From positions 1 through 33,049 of the forward strand of contig CAZDLO010000038.1 in assembly GCA_964506325.1 (NCBI GenBank): a DNA stretch of 33,049 nucleotides, read 5' to 3'. This DNA comes from CAINVV01 sp964506325. GTDB lineage: Bacteria; Bacteroidota; Bacteroidia; Bacteroidales; Prolixibacteraceae. The notes under the pieces are model-generated. The model worked only from the letters and a program-made list of their open reading frames with translations, was not told where the DNA came from and ran no database searches. Positions within the stretch are counted from its first letter, which is position 1; every line of letters starts with the position of its first letter. Below, piece by piece: positions 1 to 7,596 of the stretch. The position numbers were made by a program, and so were the translations under genes.

Positions 1-54
1 CCTGCGGCCTCGTCGTCCCGAACGACGCGCGCTACCAAGCTGCGCTACACCCCG
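1..54 (-). tRNA. tRNA-Pro (anticodon CGG), 5' 54 nt, cut by window edge
   Basis: The complement of 54 to 1 reads as a tRNA from its first base. The acceptor strand is CGGGGTG, followed by TA and a D-arm of GCGC / AGCTTGGTA / GCGC. The anticodon stem is CGTCG/CGACG around the loop TTCGGGA (anticodon CGG, proline), then come the variable bases AGGCC and the first T-stem strand GCAGG. The remaining ~23 nt (T-loop and 3' acceptor strand) lie beyond the window. C at position 1 fits bacterial tRNA-Pro. The first 22 nt recur at 1587-1608, so this gene's upstream region appears to have been replaced by the Fic islet. A possible element-borne -7 box with one mismatch (TAGATTTT, complement of 66-73) lies 12 bp upstream. 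Confidence 0.9.
33..54 (-). repeat. 22-bp direct repeat, copy 1 (5' end of tRNA-Pro)
   Basis: The first 22 nt of the tRNA (acceptor strand to D-loop) match 1587-1608 exactly and in the same orientation. Identity stops at once on both sides. This is what an attachment-site core flanking an inserted element would look like. Confidence 0.85.
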
Positions 55-286
55 AAGTGTTTTAAAAAATCTAGAATGAATTGAAAATTAATATTTTAAA
101 TAATTATTTTAGTCTGTAGCGACATTTTTTTTAAGAAAGATTAAAGAATTTGATAATTCTATGATCCATAAATACCTTAAAAAGAAAGGCCCCTGTCGGT
201 AAGTCTGCAAATGTAATTTTTTTGGTCTATAAATGGAAAAAAATACACACTGCTTTCCAATGAATTTTGATATAACCAAAATATTT

Positions 287-1327
287 TCATTTTAATGCGT
301 AGTTCGTTCCAGGCCCTGCACCAAATTTCTCTATTAGACTTTTATTCATCAAAACTGGCAATATCCTTTTTACAGTCGGATTGGGGATTCCTAATTTCTT
401 TGCAATATCTCCTGATTTACAGCCAGGATTGTTGCCGATATAAACCAAAATCGACTTTTCCCTTGGTGAAAGAAACGTTTCTGAACCTTGATTAGATAGC
501 TTTATCATTAACTGTTTCTGAATATTAAGCAATGCATCAAAGAAAAAAATCACCCAACTGGTTACTTCCTCGTTAGGTCGATTTGCCTGACAGCTTCTTA
601 AAACCCGATAGTACTCAGTTTTTCGGTTTTCAATTTCATGTTCAAAACTGACATATTGAATCCATTTATATCCGTTTTTAAGCATTAATAGTGTTGAAAT
701 TAACCTGCTCATCCTTCCATTTCCATCTTGAAATGGATGAATACTTACAAAATCATAAGCAAATAATGCGCATTTCACTAACGGATGAATTTGAGTGTCG
801 TCGTTATACCAACCAACAAGTTGGCGCATTGCATCTTCCGTTGGATACCCCGGTTCTGCTGTTTGAAAAATAATCTGACGTGTACCATCAGACAAAGTTG
901 CTTCCACCGCATTGGCATGTTGTTTGTAATCTCCTTTGTGCCATTCATCCTTTTTGCTGTGCTTCAAAAGAATATTATGCAGGTTTTTCAAATCATTTTC
1001 GCTTATCCTAAAGTCTTCGTATGATTCGGATATTATATCCAAAGACTCAAAATAGCCAAAAACCTCCTGAGAATCTCTGTCTTCAATTTTGGTGATGTCA
1101 ATATCTTTAAGCAATTCCTCAACTTCCTCATCCGACATTTTGGAACCCTCAATACGGGTCGAAGCCCCAACACTGCGAACTGTTGCGATGGATTTCAACT
1201 GTTTTAGACTTTGTCCTTCCCTCTTTTCTATTGAAGCCCATGAAGCATCAAACCTGTCTATTTGGCTGATCATATTGATTAAACGCCAATCAAGCTTTAG
1301 CTTAAATGTATATACATTGTTTTCCAT
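287..1327 (-). CDS. Fic family protein (AMP-transferase) with C-terminal winged helix
   Basis: Fic-domain enzymes usually transfer AMP from ATP to a hydroxyl side chain of a target protein; some also remove it. The 346-aa product has the complete catalytic motif HPFQDGNGRMSR at residues 197-208, with His197 as general base. An N-terminal inhibitory helix motif STRIEG (S56 to G61, glutamate E60) makes it a class II, self-inhibited Fic. The last ~65 residues look like a winged helix-turn-helix (LSPREKSILVYIGNNPGCKS onward), as in many single-gene Fic proteins that may control their own expression. The ATG at 1327 gives the usual N-terminus and lies only 4 bp from a TATATTTG box, so the transcript may be leaderless; Met19 is a fallback start. 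It is the only gene of the tRNA-flanked islet, and no antitoxin-like partner is seen. The target protein cannot be told from sequence. Confidence 0.93.
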   Translation of the reverse strand: MENNVYTFKLKLDWRLINMISQIDRFDASWASIEKREGQSLKQLKSIATVRSVGASTRIEGSKMSDEEVEELLKDIDITKIEDRDSQEVFGYFESLDIISESYEDFRISENDLKNLHNILLKHSKKDEWHKGDYKQHANAVEATLSDGTRQIIFQTAEPGYPTEDAMRQLVGWYNDDTQIHPLVKCALFAYDFVSIHPFQDGNGRMSRLISTLLMLKNGYKWIQYVSFEHEIENRKTEYYRVLRSCQANRPNEEVTSWVIFFFDALLNIQKQLMIKLSNQGSETFLSPREKSILVYIGNNPGCKSGDIAKKLGIPNPTVKRILPVLMNKSLIEKFGAGPGTNYALK

Positions 1328-1331
1328 ATCA

Positions 1332-1339
1332 CAAATATA
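1332..1339 (-). promoter_or_regulatory. Candidate -7 promoter box of the fic gene
   Basis: The complement reads TATATTTG, an exact match to the Bacteroidota -7 consensus TAnnTTTG, 4 bp upstream of the fic ATG. No clear -33 TTG is seen at 19-23 bp. If used, transcription would begin at or near the start codon. Confidence 0.4.
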
Positions 1340-1357
1340 TCAAAATAATCGAAATAT

Positions 1358-1430
1358 GATACGATATGATTCGTTTTGATTCGATAGAGATACGATAGAA
1401 ATGATACAGTACGAGCCTATTTGATTCGAT
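1358..1430. repeat. Cluster of short GATACGATA / TTTGATTCGAT repeats upstream of fic
   Basis: GATACGATA occurs at 1358-1366 and 1389-1397 (31 bp apart, about three helical turns). TTTGATTCGAT occurs at 1375-1385 and 1420-1430. A further GATTCG is at 1368-1373. The cluster lies 30-100 bp upstream of the fic start, where operator sites for its own winged-helix domain would be expected. Iterons of a lost replication module are another possibility. Confidence 0.5.
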
Positions 1431-1586
1431 TGTTAGCTGATAATAATGATTTGGCTAAAAAAACAAGTGTAATTAGTAGTGAAGGATATAAGCTAATAAA
1501 AAGATTGACAAATGTTTTAAGAATCAACTTTTTGTTTTAAGATATCTTTTATATTATTCTGTTTATCAACTAATTAAATTATCGCA

Positions 1587-1608
1587 TACCAAGCTGCGCT
1601 ACACCCCG
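1587..1608 (-). repeat. 22-bp direct repeat, copy 2: truncated 5' tRNA-Pro stub
   Basis: This copy carries nucleotides 1-22 of the tRNA-Pro (acceptor strand, D-stem 5' strand and part of the D-loop) and then breaks into unrelated AT-rich DNA. It cannot fold as a tRNA. Confidence 0.85.
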
Positions 1609-1622
1609 GATTTCCGGAAAGT

Positions 1623-1630
1623 CAAATGTA
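1623..1630 (-). promoter_or_regulatory. Candidate original tRNA-Pro promoter (-7 box)
   Basis: The complement reads TACATTTG, an exact TAnnTTTG match, ending 14 bp before the 5' end of the tRNA stub. That is the right place for a tRNA promoter, but it now drives only the stub. No clear -33 element is seen. Confidence 0.4.
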
Positions 1631-1722
1631 CAATCTTTTGAATAAAGTAGGATTGACGAGTGAAATTTTTGCAGGTTAAATATCCGCCAAATATTTTCTA
1701 CAGGAGGAGTACCCTGAACCTT

Positions 1723-2292
1723 TCAAAACCCGCCATTTGCCCCCGACCAGGAACTGAACAACTCATGAAAGTTCAGGTCAATAATTGCCAGGGAAATCTG
1801 ATCCTTCTTACTTTTCAGGAAAAGGGTTCCATTTTTCTGCGTTGCCTCTTCTTCCAGGCTCATATGTTCAGGTCGGCTGTCACCCGAAAGATTCCTGAAC
1901 CAAATACTGTGAACCCTTACAATCTGCTGACCATTAACTAAACTGACCTTAAAAGTGGCATTCAGCGGCAGGACTAAAAACGAAGGCAGTTTTTTCCTTT
2001 TTTCGCCATATTTCTCAATGCTAAGCTGCCAGTTTGTAATTGTCCCCTTGATTTCAAACTGGTTCACCGAATTAATACTGAGCACAGAGAATATCTGTTC
2101 CCGGGATTTAAGCTGATCCGCCATAGTTTTTAAACTGGTACTGCTCCTGAAGGCTTGTTCCCAAAATACGTTACCATTCTGAAGCTCCATATTCCCTACC
2201 CTGACGGGTGAAATAACTTCAGGAACTACCTGGCCGTGCGCCTGAATCCCCACGACCAGCAACAAAAACAACCATAATTTTTTCATACGCAA
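1723..2292 (-). CDS. Exported protein of unknown function (last gene of envelope operon)
   Basis: The 189-aa product begins with a clear signal peptide (MRMKKLWLFLLLVVGIQAHG, cleavage before Q21), so the mature protein should be periplasmic or outer-membrane associated. The mature part alternates short hydrophobic and polar stretches typical of a small beta-rich domain (for example FEIKGTITNWQLSIEKYG and QIVRVHSIWFRNLSG). It has no cysteine, no lipobox and no C-terminal T9SS domain. I do not recognise the family. It starts 18 bp after the stop of the upstream lipoprotein gene and is the last gene of the seven-gene minus-strand run, so co-expression with those envelope proteins is likely. The first two Met codons (1 and 3) are both possible starts. 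Confidence 0.75.
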   Translation of the reverse strand: MRMKKLWLFLLLVVGIQAHGQVVPEVISPVRVGNMELQNGNVFWEQAFRSSTSLKTMADQLKSREQIFSVLSINSVNQFEIKGTITNWQLSIEKYGEKRKKLPSFLVLPLNATFKVSLVNGQQIVRVHSIWFRNLSGDSRPEHMSLEEEATQKNGTLFLKSKKDQISLAIIDLNFHELFSSWSGANGGF

Positions 2293-2310
2293 ATAATATC
2301 ACTAATTTAT

Positions 2311-2985
2311 TCAGAAGTTATCAATTGCTTTTTTAAAGTTTGCATTCATCTCATCTTTCGATTTGCTTCGCAAAGCTGAATCAGGGTTTTCATCTGTTAC
2401 CCAGCAAACAGCTCTGTAACGGGAACCTACCGTAAGATTGGCAACCCCAATCTGTATCGTTTTCGTATCGAACTGCCAGCGGCCTGTCCAGTATACAGGC
2501 TTCTCAACCAACGCGAAATCATCCGGAAACGCCAATGATTTTAAAGGATTTCCATATTTTGAAGTAATGATTTTGGTGAGATTATCTACCCTGGAACGGA
2601 TTGCAGATTCGAGTTGCAGCGCTGAGGCAGATGATGATTGAATGACAAGCTTGTACAAAGTTCCGCCCTCATCAAACTGCGGAATAAATTCATACTCATA
2701 ATCACCCAGAACCATGCTTCTCCCATTTACCAGCATCCGCTTCATTAAAGATGTAACTGTATCCCGGCACATTCCAAATTTCAATTGACCGAATGCAGTT
2801 GCAGCCAGCTCCCTTCTTTCGGCTATAACCGTACTGTCAGCCAGTCTTTTTTCCCTCTCCATCGTTGCAAGCTGCTGTAACGAGTCTGCTTTTTGTTTCC
2901 CTTCCTGTGGCTTAGGACCTGAAAAATTGCATCCGCCCAGGAAAGAAAGGATTAGGGCTAAGAAATAAGTCGTACTCGATTTCAT
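2311..2985 (-). CDS. Putative lipoprotein of unknown function (envelope operon)
   Basis: The frame is open from 3039, but the ATG at 2985 gives a proper lipoprotein signal: MKSSTTYFLALILSFLGGC, with the lipidated cysteine at residue 19. I therefore chose 2985 (224 aa). After the lipobox comes a short charged, probably coiled helix (QEGKQKADSLQQLATMEREK and following) and then an alpha/beta domain of about 160 residues containing FGQLKFGMCRDTVTSLMKRM, followed by beta-strand segments such as YEYEFIPQFDEGGTLYKLVI. The 'lkFGMs.deV' style of motif is seen in other small Bacteroidota envelope proteins, where a short repeat begins 'fGms..ev'; that comparison is from memory. It lies between the 320-aa periplasmic protein gene (96 bp) and the 189-aa gene (18 bp). 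Function unknown. Confidence 0.75.
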   Translation of the reverse strand: MKSSTTYFLALILSFLGGCNFSGPKPQEGKQKADSLQQLATMEREKRLADSTVIAERRELAATAFGQLKFGMCRDTVTSLMKRMLVNGRSMVLGDYEYEFIPQFDEGGTLYKLVIQSSSASALQLESAIRSRVDNLTKIITSKYGNPLKSLAFPDDFALVEKPVYWTGRWQFDTKTIQIGVANLTVGSRYRAVCWVTDENPDSALRSKSKDEMNANFKKAIDNF

Positions 2986-3081
2986 AGGATATAAATTAGC
3001 TCTGTTACCGACACGGTGGCGCGGGAAGTTGTTTGCCACCGGGAATCCCTGTCAAGTTTTGAAATAATTGAATACCTTGAA

Positions 3082-4044
3082 TTATCTGAATACCCAAAGC
3101 AGATTGGTGATTTCAGGTTGCTGATTCTCTCCGAAAGCTACTCCAATATCACGGTATGCTCTAATTTTCAGCTTTTCAATGGCTACATTGTCTCCCCATA
3201 CCCTTTCCTTAAAATTCCAGTCCCGTATTTCATCTTTCCGGACCTTTGCCTCCATCGTGGAAATCAACCCTTTGGTGTCAGCATAGCATTTGGAATCCGG
3301 ATCAATCAGGCAAAGGATGGCTCCCGCATTAGCGGCGCCGGCGGAGGTAGGATTTGATGCCCAGACTGATGCCGCCTGGTTGATAAAAATCTGGCAATCA
3401 TGATCAATATAATCTTTGAAAATAGGTTCAATCTCTTTCATGGCCTTCATGTAGCAATCCTTGCAAACCTCCGGAATTCCGGATAATGTTGCAATAGCTG
3501 CCTTGAACTGATTCTGAGACTGCAGTGATTTTGCTTTGGCAATAACAAAATCACACCGTGAATTATAATACTCAATTATTTTTTGTTTACCCGTTTGCAT
3601 GAATCGGTTGAGCTCGGCATTATTCATGTCGACAGGCCTCAACCCGGACAAATAGGCTTTGTTTTTGTTGCTCCCTGCTCCCTTTGAAGACATTGAGGTG
3701 GTGGATACAACAATTTGATCTACCACATCCACAATATACAGGTAGATTTCAAAAGTGTAGGATTCCATGGGTGGCACGGTTGGCGCGATATCCTTGGATA
3801 CAGCTGCCATTTTTGCGGTCAGTACAAAGCGCGGACTCGATCCGGAACCACCCAGGCCATTTCGAACCGCAACCTGCATAAGCTTATTTTCAAGCAGTTC
3901 CCTTGCCTGATCCGGAATACCTTCAATTTGAGGGGGTACCAAAACACTTATTGCAATCCGGTCCAAATCATCCGATGATTTGAGATTGTTTTGTGCCATT
4001 CCAAAAAACGGCATCAATAAGATCAGAAAGTAAATGTATTTCAT
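3082..4044 (-). CDS. Exported protein, conserved Bacteroidota family of unknown function
   Basis: The 320-aa product has a signal peptide (MKYIYFLILLMPFFGMA, cleavage before Q18). The N-terminal half (about residues 25-150) alternates strands and helices: LDRIAISVLVPPQIEGIPDQ, then a helix ending in QVAVRNGLGG, then RFVLTAKMAAVSKDIAPTVP and strands around IVVSTTSMSSKGAGSNKNKA. This order (strand, amphipathic helix, strand) resembles the fold of CsgG/LpoB/TolB-N-like periplasmic domains, but that is inference only. The C-terminal half (about 155-300) is helical with paired cysteines (VCKDCY) and TPR-like spacing. I recall similar full-length proteins in gut Bacteroidales annotated as hypothetical; I cannot check this. 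It lies 93 bp downstream of the DUF6175-like gene in the same orientation. Confidence 0.8.
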   Translation of the reverse strand: MKYIYFLILLMPFFGMAQNNLKSSDDLDRIAISVLVPPQIEGIPDQARELLENKLMQVAVRNGLGGSGSSPRFVLTAKMAAVSKDIAPTVPPMESYTFEIYLYIVDVVDQIVVSTTSMSSKGAGSNKNKAYLSGLRPVDMNNAELNRFMQTGKQKIIEYYNSRCDFVIAKAKSLQSQNQFKAAIATLSGIPEVCKDCYMKAMKEIEPIFKDYIDHDCQIFINQAASVWASNPTSAGAANAGAILCLIDPDSKCYADTKGLISTMEAKVRKDEIRDWNFKERVWGDNVAIEKLKIRAYRDIGVAFGENQQPEITNLLWVFR

Positions 4045-4137
4045 GTGTAAATCAAAGTATTAATTTGCTGAAAATCAGAACACAAAAGAGAATTCTTACT
4101 TCGGAAAATTTAAATCAAAAATGATTGCATTGGCCAA

Positions 4138-5094
4138 TTATTTTTCGCCGACAATCAGCCATACTTCACCCAATCCTCTTGTATAGATCTTCACAGGAGT
4201 ATTAAAAGGGGCACCATTCAGCATTGTACGCAGATCGCGAACCCACCGTCGTGTATCCATAGCCCTGTCACGGTCATCAAACAAGGGTATTCTAACCTGT
4301 TCGAAAAACATCCTGTTTTCGGTATAATCGGAAAGATTGAACCTGCCTTTTACCGTATTGGCAGCTACCCAGTCTTCGATAATTTCGCCGCATTCCAGCT
4401 TTTCACTTTTAAAGTCAAACTCTGCTTCAAGATCAAAAGCAACGCCGTTAAATACGCGAACCTGCATGGTAATCTCACGGCCACTGGCGAACAGATCATC
4501 GAAATGGCCCTGTAACCGGGAATTGAAATCATCCATGTAGGAGATAACAGCTTCCTCCAGCAAGACTGAAAGTTCTGTGGCAAATGAAGGCTGACCTGTT
4601 CCCTGGGCCCCTGCAATCTGCTTGTTGGTATAGGCATCCAGTCCCTGGAGCATAAAGGTGATTGACCTTTTTGGACCACTTTGATTGACCACATAGGTAA
4701 TTTGGATGATGATATCTGCATTGGCAGTCCTCTTGAGTACATCCACGGGTGATTCTGCGAGATCATTTCCTGATTTTGAAGACATCATGCTTGCCTCAGC
4801 ACCTTGTGTTTCCAGAGATTTAAGCACACTTTCCAGATTTTTCAAAGGAAAACCACGGTCGGCCATCAGGGTATTAATTTTGCCAAGAACCATCAGCAAC
4901 TCAGTGTCGTTTTGAACTGCCGCCTTATAATCCGGAAATGTTTTCAGCGTGCCCATTACGTCCTGCGTAACAGTATATCCATTTTTTATACACCAGTTAT
5001 CACTCGGAATCACCATGATGGTGGGTTTTTTTGCCTGAGAAAATCCTGATAGTGTGCAAAACAGCAAAAACAAATAAATAATACACTTTTTCAT
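4138..5094 (-). CDS. Exported DUF6175-like protein (envelope operon)
   Basis: The 318-aa product has a signal peptide (MKKCIIYLFLLFCTLSGFS, cleavage before Q20). The mature protein opens with a strand (KPTIMVIPSDNWC, residues 23-35). A helix and RGFPLKNLES (80-89) follow, then ADIIIQITYVV (126-136), RSITFMLQGLDAYTNKQIAG (143-162) and FASGREITMQVRVF (202-215). This layout suggests the mixed alpha/beta fold of CsgG/LpoB-type periplasmic domains. The length and segments match what I remember of the DUF6175 family, which is confined to Bacteroidota and has no assigned role; the name is from memory. The start lies 17 bp after the stop of the upstream LPP20-like gene, so the two are probably translated from one message. 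No enzyme motif is visible. Confidence 0.8.
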   Translation of the reverse strand: MKKCIIYLFLLFCTLSGFSQAKKPTIMVIPSDNWCIKNGYTVTQDVMGTLKTFPDYKAAVQNDTELLMVLGKINTLMADRGFPLKNLESVLKSLETQGAEASMMSSKSGNDLAESPVDVLKRTANADIIIQITYVVNQSGPKRSITFMLQGLDAYTNKQIAGAQGTGQPSFATELSVLLEEAVISYMDDFNSRLQGHFDDLFASGREITMQVRVFNGVAFDLEAEFDFKSEKLECGEIIEDWVAANTVKGRFNLSDYTENRMFFEQVRIPLFDDRDRAMDTRRWVRDLRTMLNGAPFNTPVKIYTRGLGEVWLIVGEK

Positions 5095-5111
5095 ATTTCA
5101 GTACTTTATGA

Positions 5112-5720
5112 TTAGAATCCCCTTGACAGCTCTTTTAGAATACCTGCGGCTTCCAGCTCCTGCCGCAACTGGGTATGCATTACAGCAACAATAACCCCCA
5201 CTTTGTATTCTTTGTTGGAAATCTTTACCCTGTCGACATTTCCATCTCCGGTTTGGGAAACAAATTTCAGGTAACGCCCTCCATCGGCAAAAAAGGAATT
5301 GAAATATTCACGGTGTTTCTCCTCTACTCCCGGAGTATTTATAAGAGGCCTGGTCATGCAACCTGGTTTGCCCCCCAAAATACCTTTGAAAATTACGGCA
5401 TGTACGCTATTCTTCTTTGCATTGTAGATAGCGTCGTCCGGTTTTTTGCCAAATCCCCAAACTTTGATCAGCTGGGTTCCGTCCATTCCGGTCCCCATGC
5501 ATTCCACTTCGTAGTTGGATATCACATAACCTGCTGCTGCACGTTGTTTTTTGGACTGGGCACTGAGGCTAAAAAAGCCAACACCCAGAATTAAACCTGT
5601 CACCAGAATTCGCGTGATCAGCCATGGCAACACCCTTAGGTTTCTATGACTATCCGAATCTCTTAAAGCACTTTTCCCCCGTTCGAAAAAATCGCTTTGG
5701 CATCTTACTTCTTTCATCAT
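5112..5720 (-). CDS. Exported LPP20-like small protein (envelope operon)
   Basis: The 202-aa product has a hydrophobic signal (LPWLITRILVTGLILGVGFF, residues 31-50), ending SLSAQ. It is preceded by 29 charged residues, unusual for a signal peptide. A GTG at 5633 (codon 30) would remove this extension and leave a standard signal peptide, so either start is possible; I kept the ATG at 5720. The mature part contains YVISNYEVECMGTGMDGTQL and then a helix rich in small residues (GKKPDDAIYNAKKNSVHAVI), the pattern of LPP20/FlgT-type envelope domains (glycine turn followed by an A..nA..nAv helix). The C-terminus (YKVGVIVAVMHTQLRQELEA) ends in a strand and helix. It lies 83 bp from the barrel gene and 17 bp from the DUF6175-like gene. 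The role is unknown; the family link is inference. Confidence 0.75.
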   Translation of the reverse strand: MMKEVRCQSDFFERGKSALRDSDSHRNLRVLPWLITRILVTGLILGVGFFSLSAQSKKQRAAAGYVISNYEVECMGTGMDGTQLIKVWGFGKKPDDAIYNAKKNSVHAVIFKGILGGKPGCMTRPLINTPGVEEKHREYFNSFFADGGRYLKFVSQTGDGNVDRVKISNKEYKVGVIVAVMHTQLRQELEAAGILKELSRGF

Positions 5721-5803
5721 TGTTAGGTATTTAAAATTGTAAACATCAAATTTTATCCGGCCAATTTAAAGGGAATCATATCGTATCCTCCCGGTAATCT
5801 ATT

Positions 5804-7525
5804 TCAGAACATGAATCTTATACCGCCTGTAATACCGAATTCACCCCTGTCCGGAAAAATATCAGAATAGGAATCGGTAACAATTTCCTTCCCATCCTTG
5901 TCTTTAACTTTGGGCGAAAGCATATAATAATAATTGGCGGATCCAACCAGTTGAATGTTGTATTTCAGGTTGATACCCAGTCTTATTCCCGTTTCAACAA
6001 ATGCTGTCTCGGATTCGGATTCGGAAGTTTTACCTTTCCCCGATTCAATGCCATAACCAATAAACGGTCCCCAGTGAATACTGTTCATGATATAAAAATC
6101 CTTATTTAAGCCTGCGCTGATGTGATAAATGTTCAATGACTCCTTCCCGGTAGAAGTCTGGAGTGTATAATCCCCCATGTTATAACCACCCTCAACATAC
6201 AATTTGAAAGAAGTTAATCCCCTGGAAATCTTGTTAGACTTCGAACTGTAGAGCACCCTTCCCAGGTAGTATTCAAGCCTTCCTGTTGCCCCGCTAAGTC
6301 CGGCGGACTGGTAGCCGATGAAAAGATTCAATCCTGCATCATTCCTTTGCTCTGCAAACATCCCCAGGTTATCGATTTTCCCTCCTGCAACCTGGTAGAA
6401 ATAGGATGGATCTGTTTCCCCTTTTGATACAACGCGGTTATCGGCGACAGACATTGATTTTATTACACCAACCCGTTCAGAATACTTTTGCCCTTTGCTG
6501 TTTTCCCTGTTTTCAAAAACAAAATACCGCTGATCGAAACCAAGGCCTTCCTTCTTGCCAATTTTGATGGCAATAGGTTTGGTTTTATAAATCTGACCCT
6601 TAACCTTGAACTCAGAAATCAGTGTTGTGATTGAATTGAGCAAACCATCCACTGAAGTATTGACAACCTCCTGCAAAAGCTGATCCTGGGTCTTCTGTAC
6701 TTTCGGCGACGATGACTGACCTGGATTTGATTGCGTTGCCTGTAGAGGCATAACAAGATATTTTACCGGTTTGAAAGGAAAATTGAAGCTGTTGAAGGCC
6801 GCGGCTTTCTTTTCAGGATCAGGAGTGCCTTTGGCTGTCCACATATCGTTAAAAAAGAGGGTTGAAATGGAGTCAGAGAAGTCAATCTTATACAACATTC
6901 CGATCATGTCTCCTTTTACGCCATTCAATTTTCTGTTTTCCGGGGTCGCCTTGATCTGGTCATAATGCTGATTCATGGTTATGAGATTGGAATAGCCAAT
7001 CACCATAACATACGATTTGTCAACCAGCGACAGACCGGCGTCCATTAAAGAGGACTGTCCCCGTTTGGTGGCATTGACCAATGAAAAATCACTGTCATCA
7101 GAGTTGTATATTCCGCGCTCTTTTAATACGTCAGTATTGAATGTTCCGTCGCCTTGCCGATTGAACCACCTGGCTAAAATACCCTGGCCTACCTTTTGTG
7201 AACCAAGTAGCTGAAGTACATCGGTTTTGTAGATCACGTCATGCCTGGCTCTGTCAAACAGCGTAAAATCAACCTTGTAAGGGATATTTCGAAATCCTAT
7301 GTCATTGCTGTAAAACTTATCCTGAACCTTCAATGTATCCAGAATCAGTGCGATGCGATCATTGAGTTCTCCGGGCGATTTCAGTCCCAGAATAGTCAGC
7401 GAATTTCGGTCATACTCAGAAGAAACAAGTTGATTCTTGCTTTTCTTTGCCGAATTCGAAATTTCCTGCCCCAATGAATAAAACCCGAAAAAAACACAAA
7501 TTGCCCCAAATAAAATTTTCCTCAT
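5804..7525 (-). CDS. Probable outer-membrane beta-barrel protein with N-terminal periplasmic domains
   Basis: The 573-aa product has a signal peptide (MRKILFGAICVFFGFYSLG, cleavage before Q20). An N-terminal alpha/beta domain (about 40-260) carries ARWFNR (118-123), RGIYNSDDSD (137-146) and SYVMVIGYS (171-179). A linker rich in S/P/Q (265-280) leads to a second small domain with KIGKKEGLGFDQRYFVFE (321-338). From about 398 to the end, strands alternate aromatic and small residues with polar turns (LNLFIGYQSAGLSG, YVEGGYNMGDYTL, IHWGPFIGYGIE, GIRLGINLKYNIQLVGSANY), closing with GITGGIRFMF. The terminal phenylalanine and strand pattern are typical of an outer-membrane barrel of about eight strands. 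I recall 'ARWFNR...RG.YN..D' proteins across Bacteroidales without a function. As the second gene of the operon, it would be the outer-membrane anchor of the system. Confidence 0.82.
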   Translation of the reverse strand: MRKILFGAICVFFGFYSLGQEISNSAKKSKNQLVSSEYDRNSLTILGLKSPGELNDRIALILDTLKVQDKFYSNDIGFRNIPYKVDFTLFDRARHDVIYKTDVLQLLGSQKVGQGILARWFNRQGDGTFNTDVLKERGIYNSDDSDFSLVNATKRGQSSLMDAGLSLVDKSYVMVIGYSNLITMNQHYDQIKATPENRKLNGVKGDMIGMLYKIDFSDSISTLFFNDMWTAKGTPDPEKKAAAFNSFNFPFKPVKYLVMPLQATQSNPGQSSSPKVQKTQDQLLQEVVNTSVDGLLNSITTLISEFKVKGQIYKTKPIAIKIGKKEGLGFDQRYFVFENRENSKGQKYSERVGVIKSMSVADNRVVSKGETDPSYFYQVAGGKIDNLGMFAEQRNDAGLNLFIGYQSAGLSGATGRLEYYLGRVLYSSKSNKISRGLTSFKLYVEGGYNMGDYTLQTSTGKESLNIYHISAGLNKDFYIMNSIHWGPFIGYGIESGKGKTSESESETAFVETGIRLGINLKYNIQLVGSANYYYMLSPKVKDKDGKEIVTDSYSDIFPDRGEFGITGGIRFMF

Positions 7526-7596
7526 AACATAAATTTTAATCGATTCTTAATAAGTTGTATGGTTCTGTATATCATATTCTCCATGCCAGCCCTGTT

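Larger units (their letters stand above)
33..1608. mobile_element. Putative 1.55-kb islet inserted in the 5' end of tRNA-Pro
   Basis: Two perfect 22-bp direct copies of the tRNA-Pro 5' end bracket an AT-rich segment whose only convincing gene encodes a Fic protein. No integrase, transposase or terminal inverted repeat is visible, so the element would be non-autonomous or decayed. Beyond the far copy (1587-1608) lies a good -7 box (TACATTTG, complement of 1623-1630) at the distance expected for the original tRNA promoter. This suggests that the sequence on that side was the native upstream region. Alternatives are remnants of two tandem tRNA genes after a deletion, or an assembly artefact. The repeat and the segment are seen; insertion is inferred. 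Confidence 0.55.
1328..1722. other. Gene-free interval between fic and the envelope operon
   Basis: This interval holds the fic promoter candidate, the short-repeat cluster, an AT-rich stretch (about 1430-1580) without convincing ORFs, the tRNA-Pro stub at 1587-1608 and a -7 box at 1623-1630. No clear hairpin terminator is seen after the operon stop at 1723, so read-through into the former tRNA locus is possible. Confidence 0.6.

Noticed and set aside
3040..3081. Terminator-like inverted repeats in the gaps of the minus-strand operon
   Set aside because: I looked at each gap (17-96 bp) and found no stem followed by a T-run, so no internal terminator is called.
6004..6045. Short tandem ggattc-type repeat inside the barrel gene
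   Set aside because: It simply encodes a Ser-Glu run (SESESE) in an extracellular or periplasmic loop; too few units to call a phase-variable tract.
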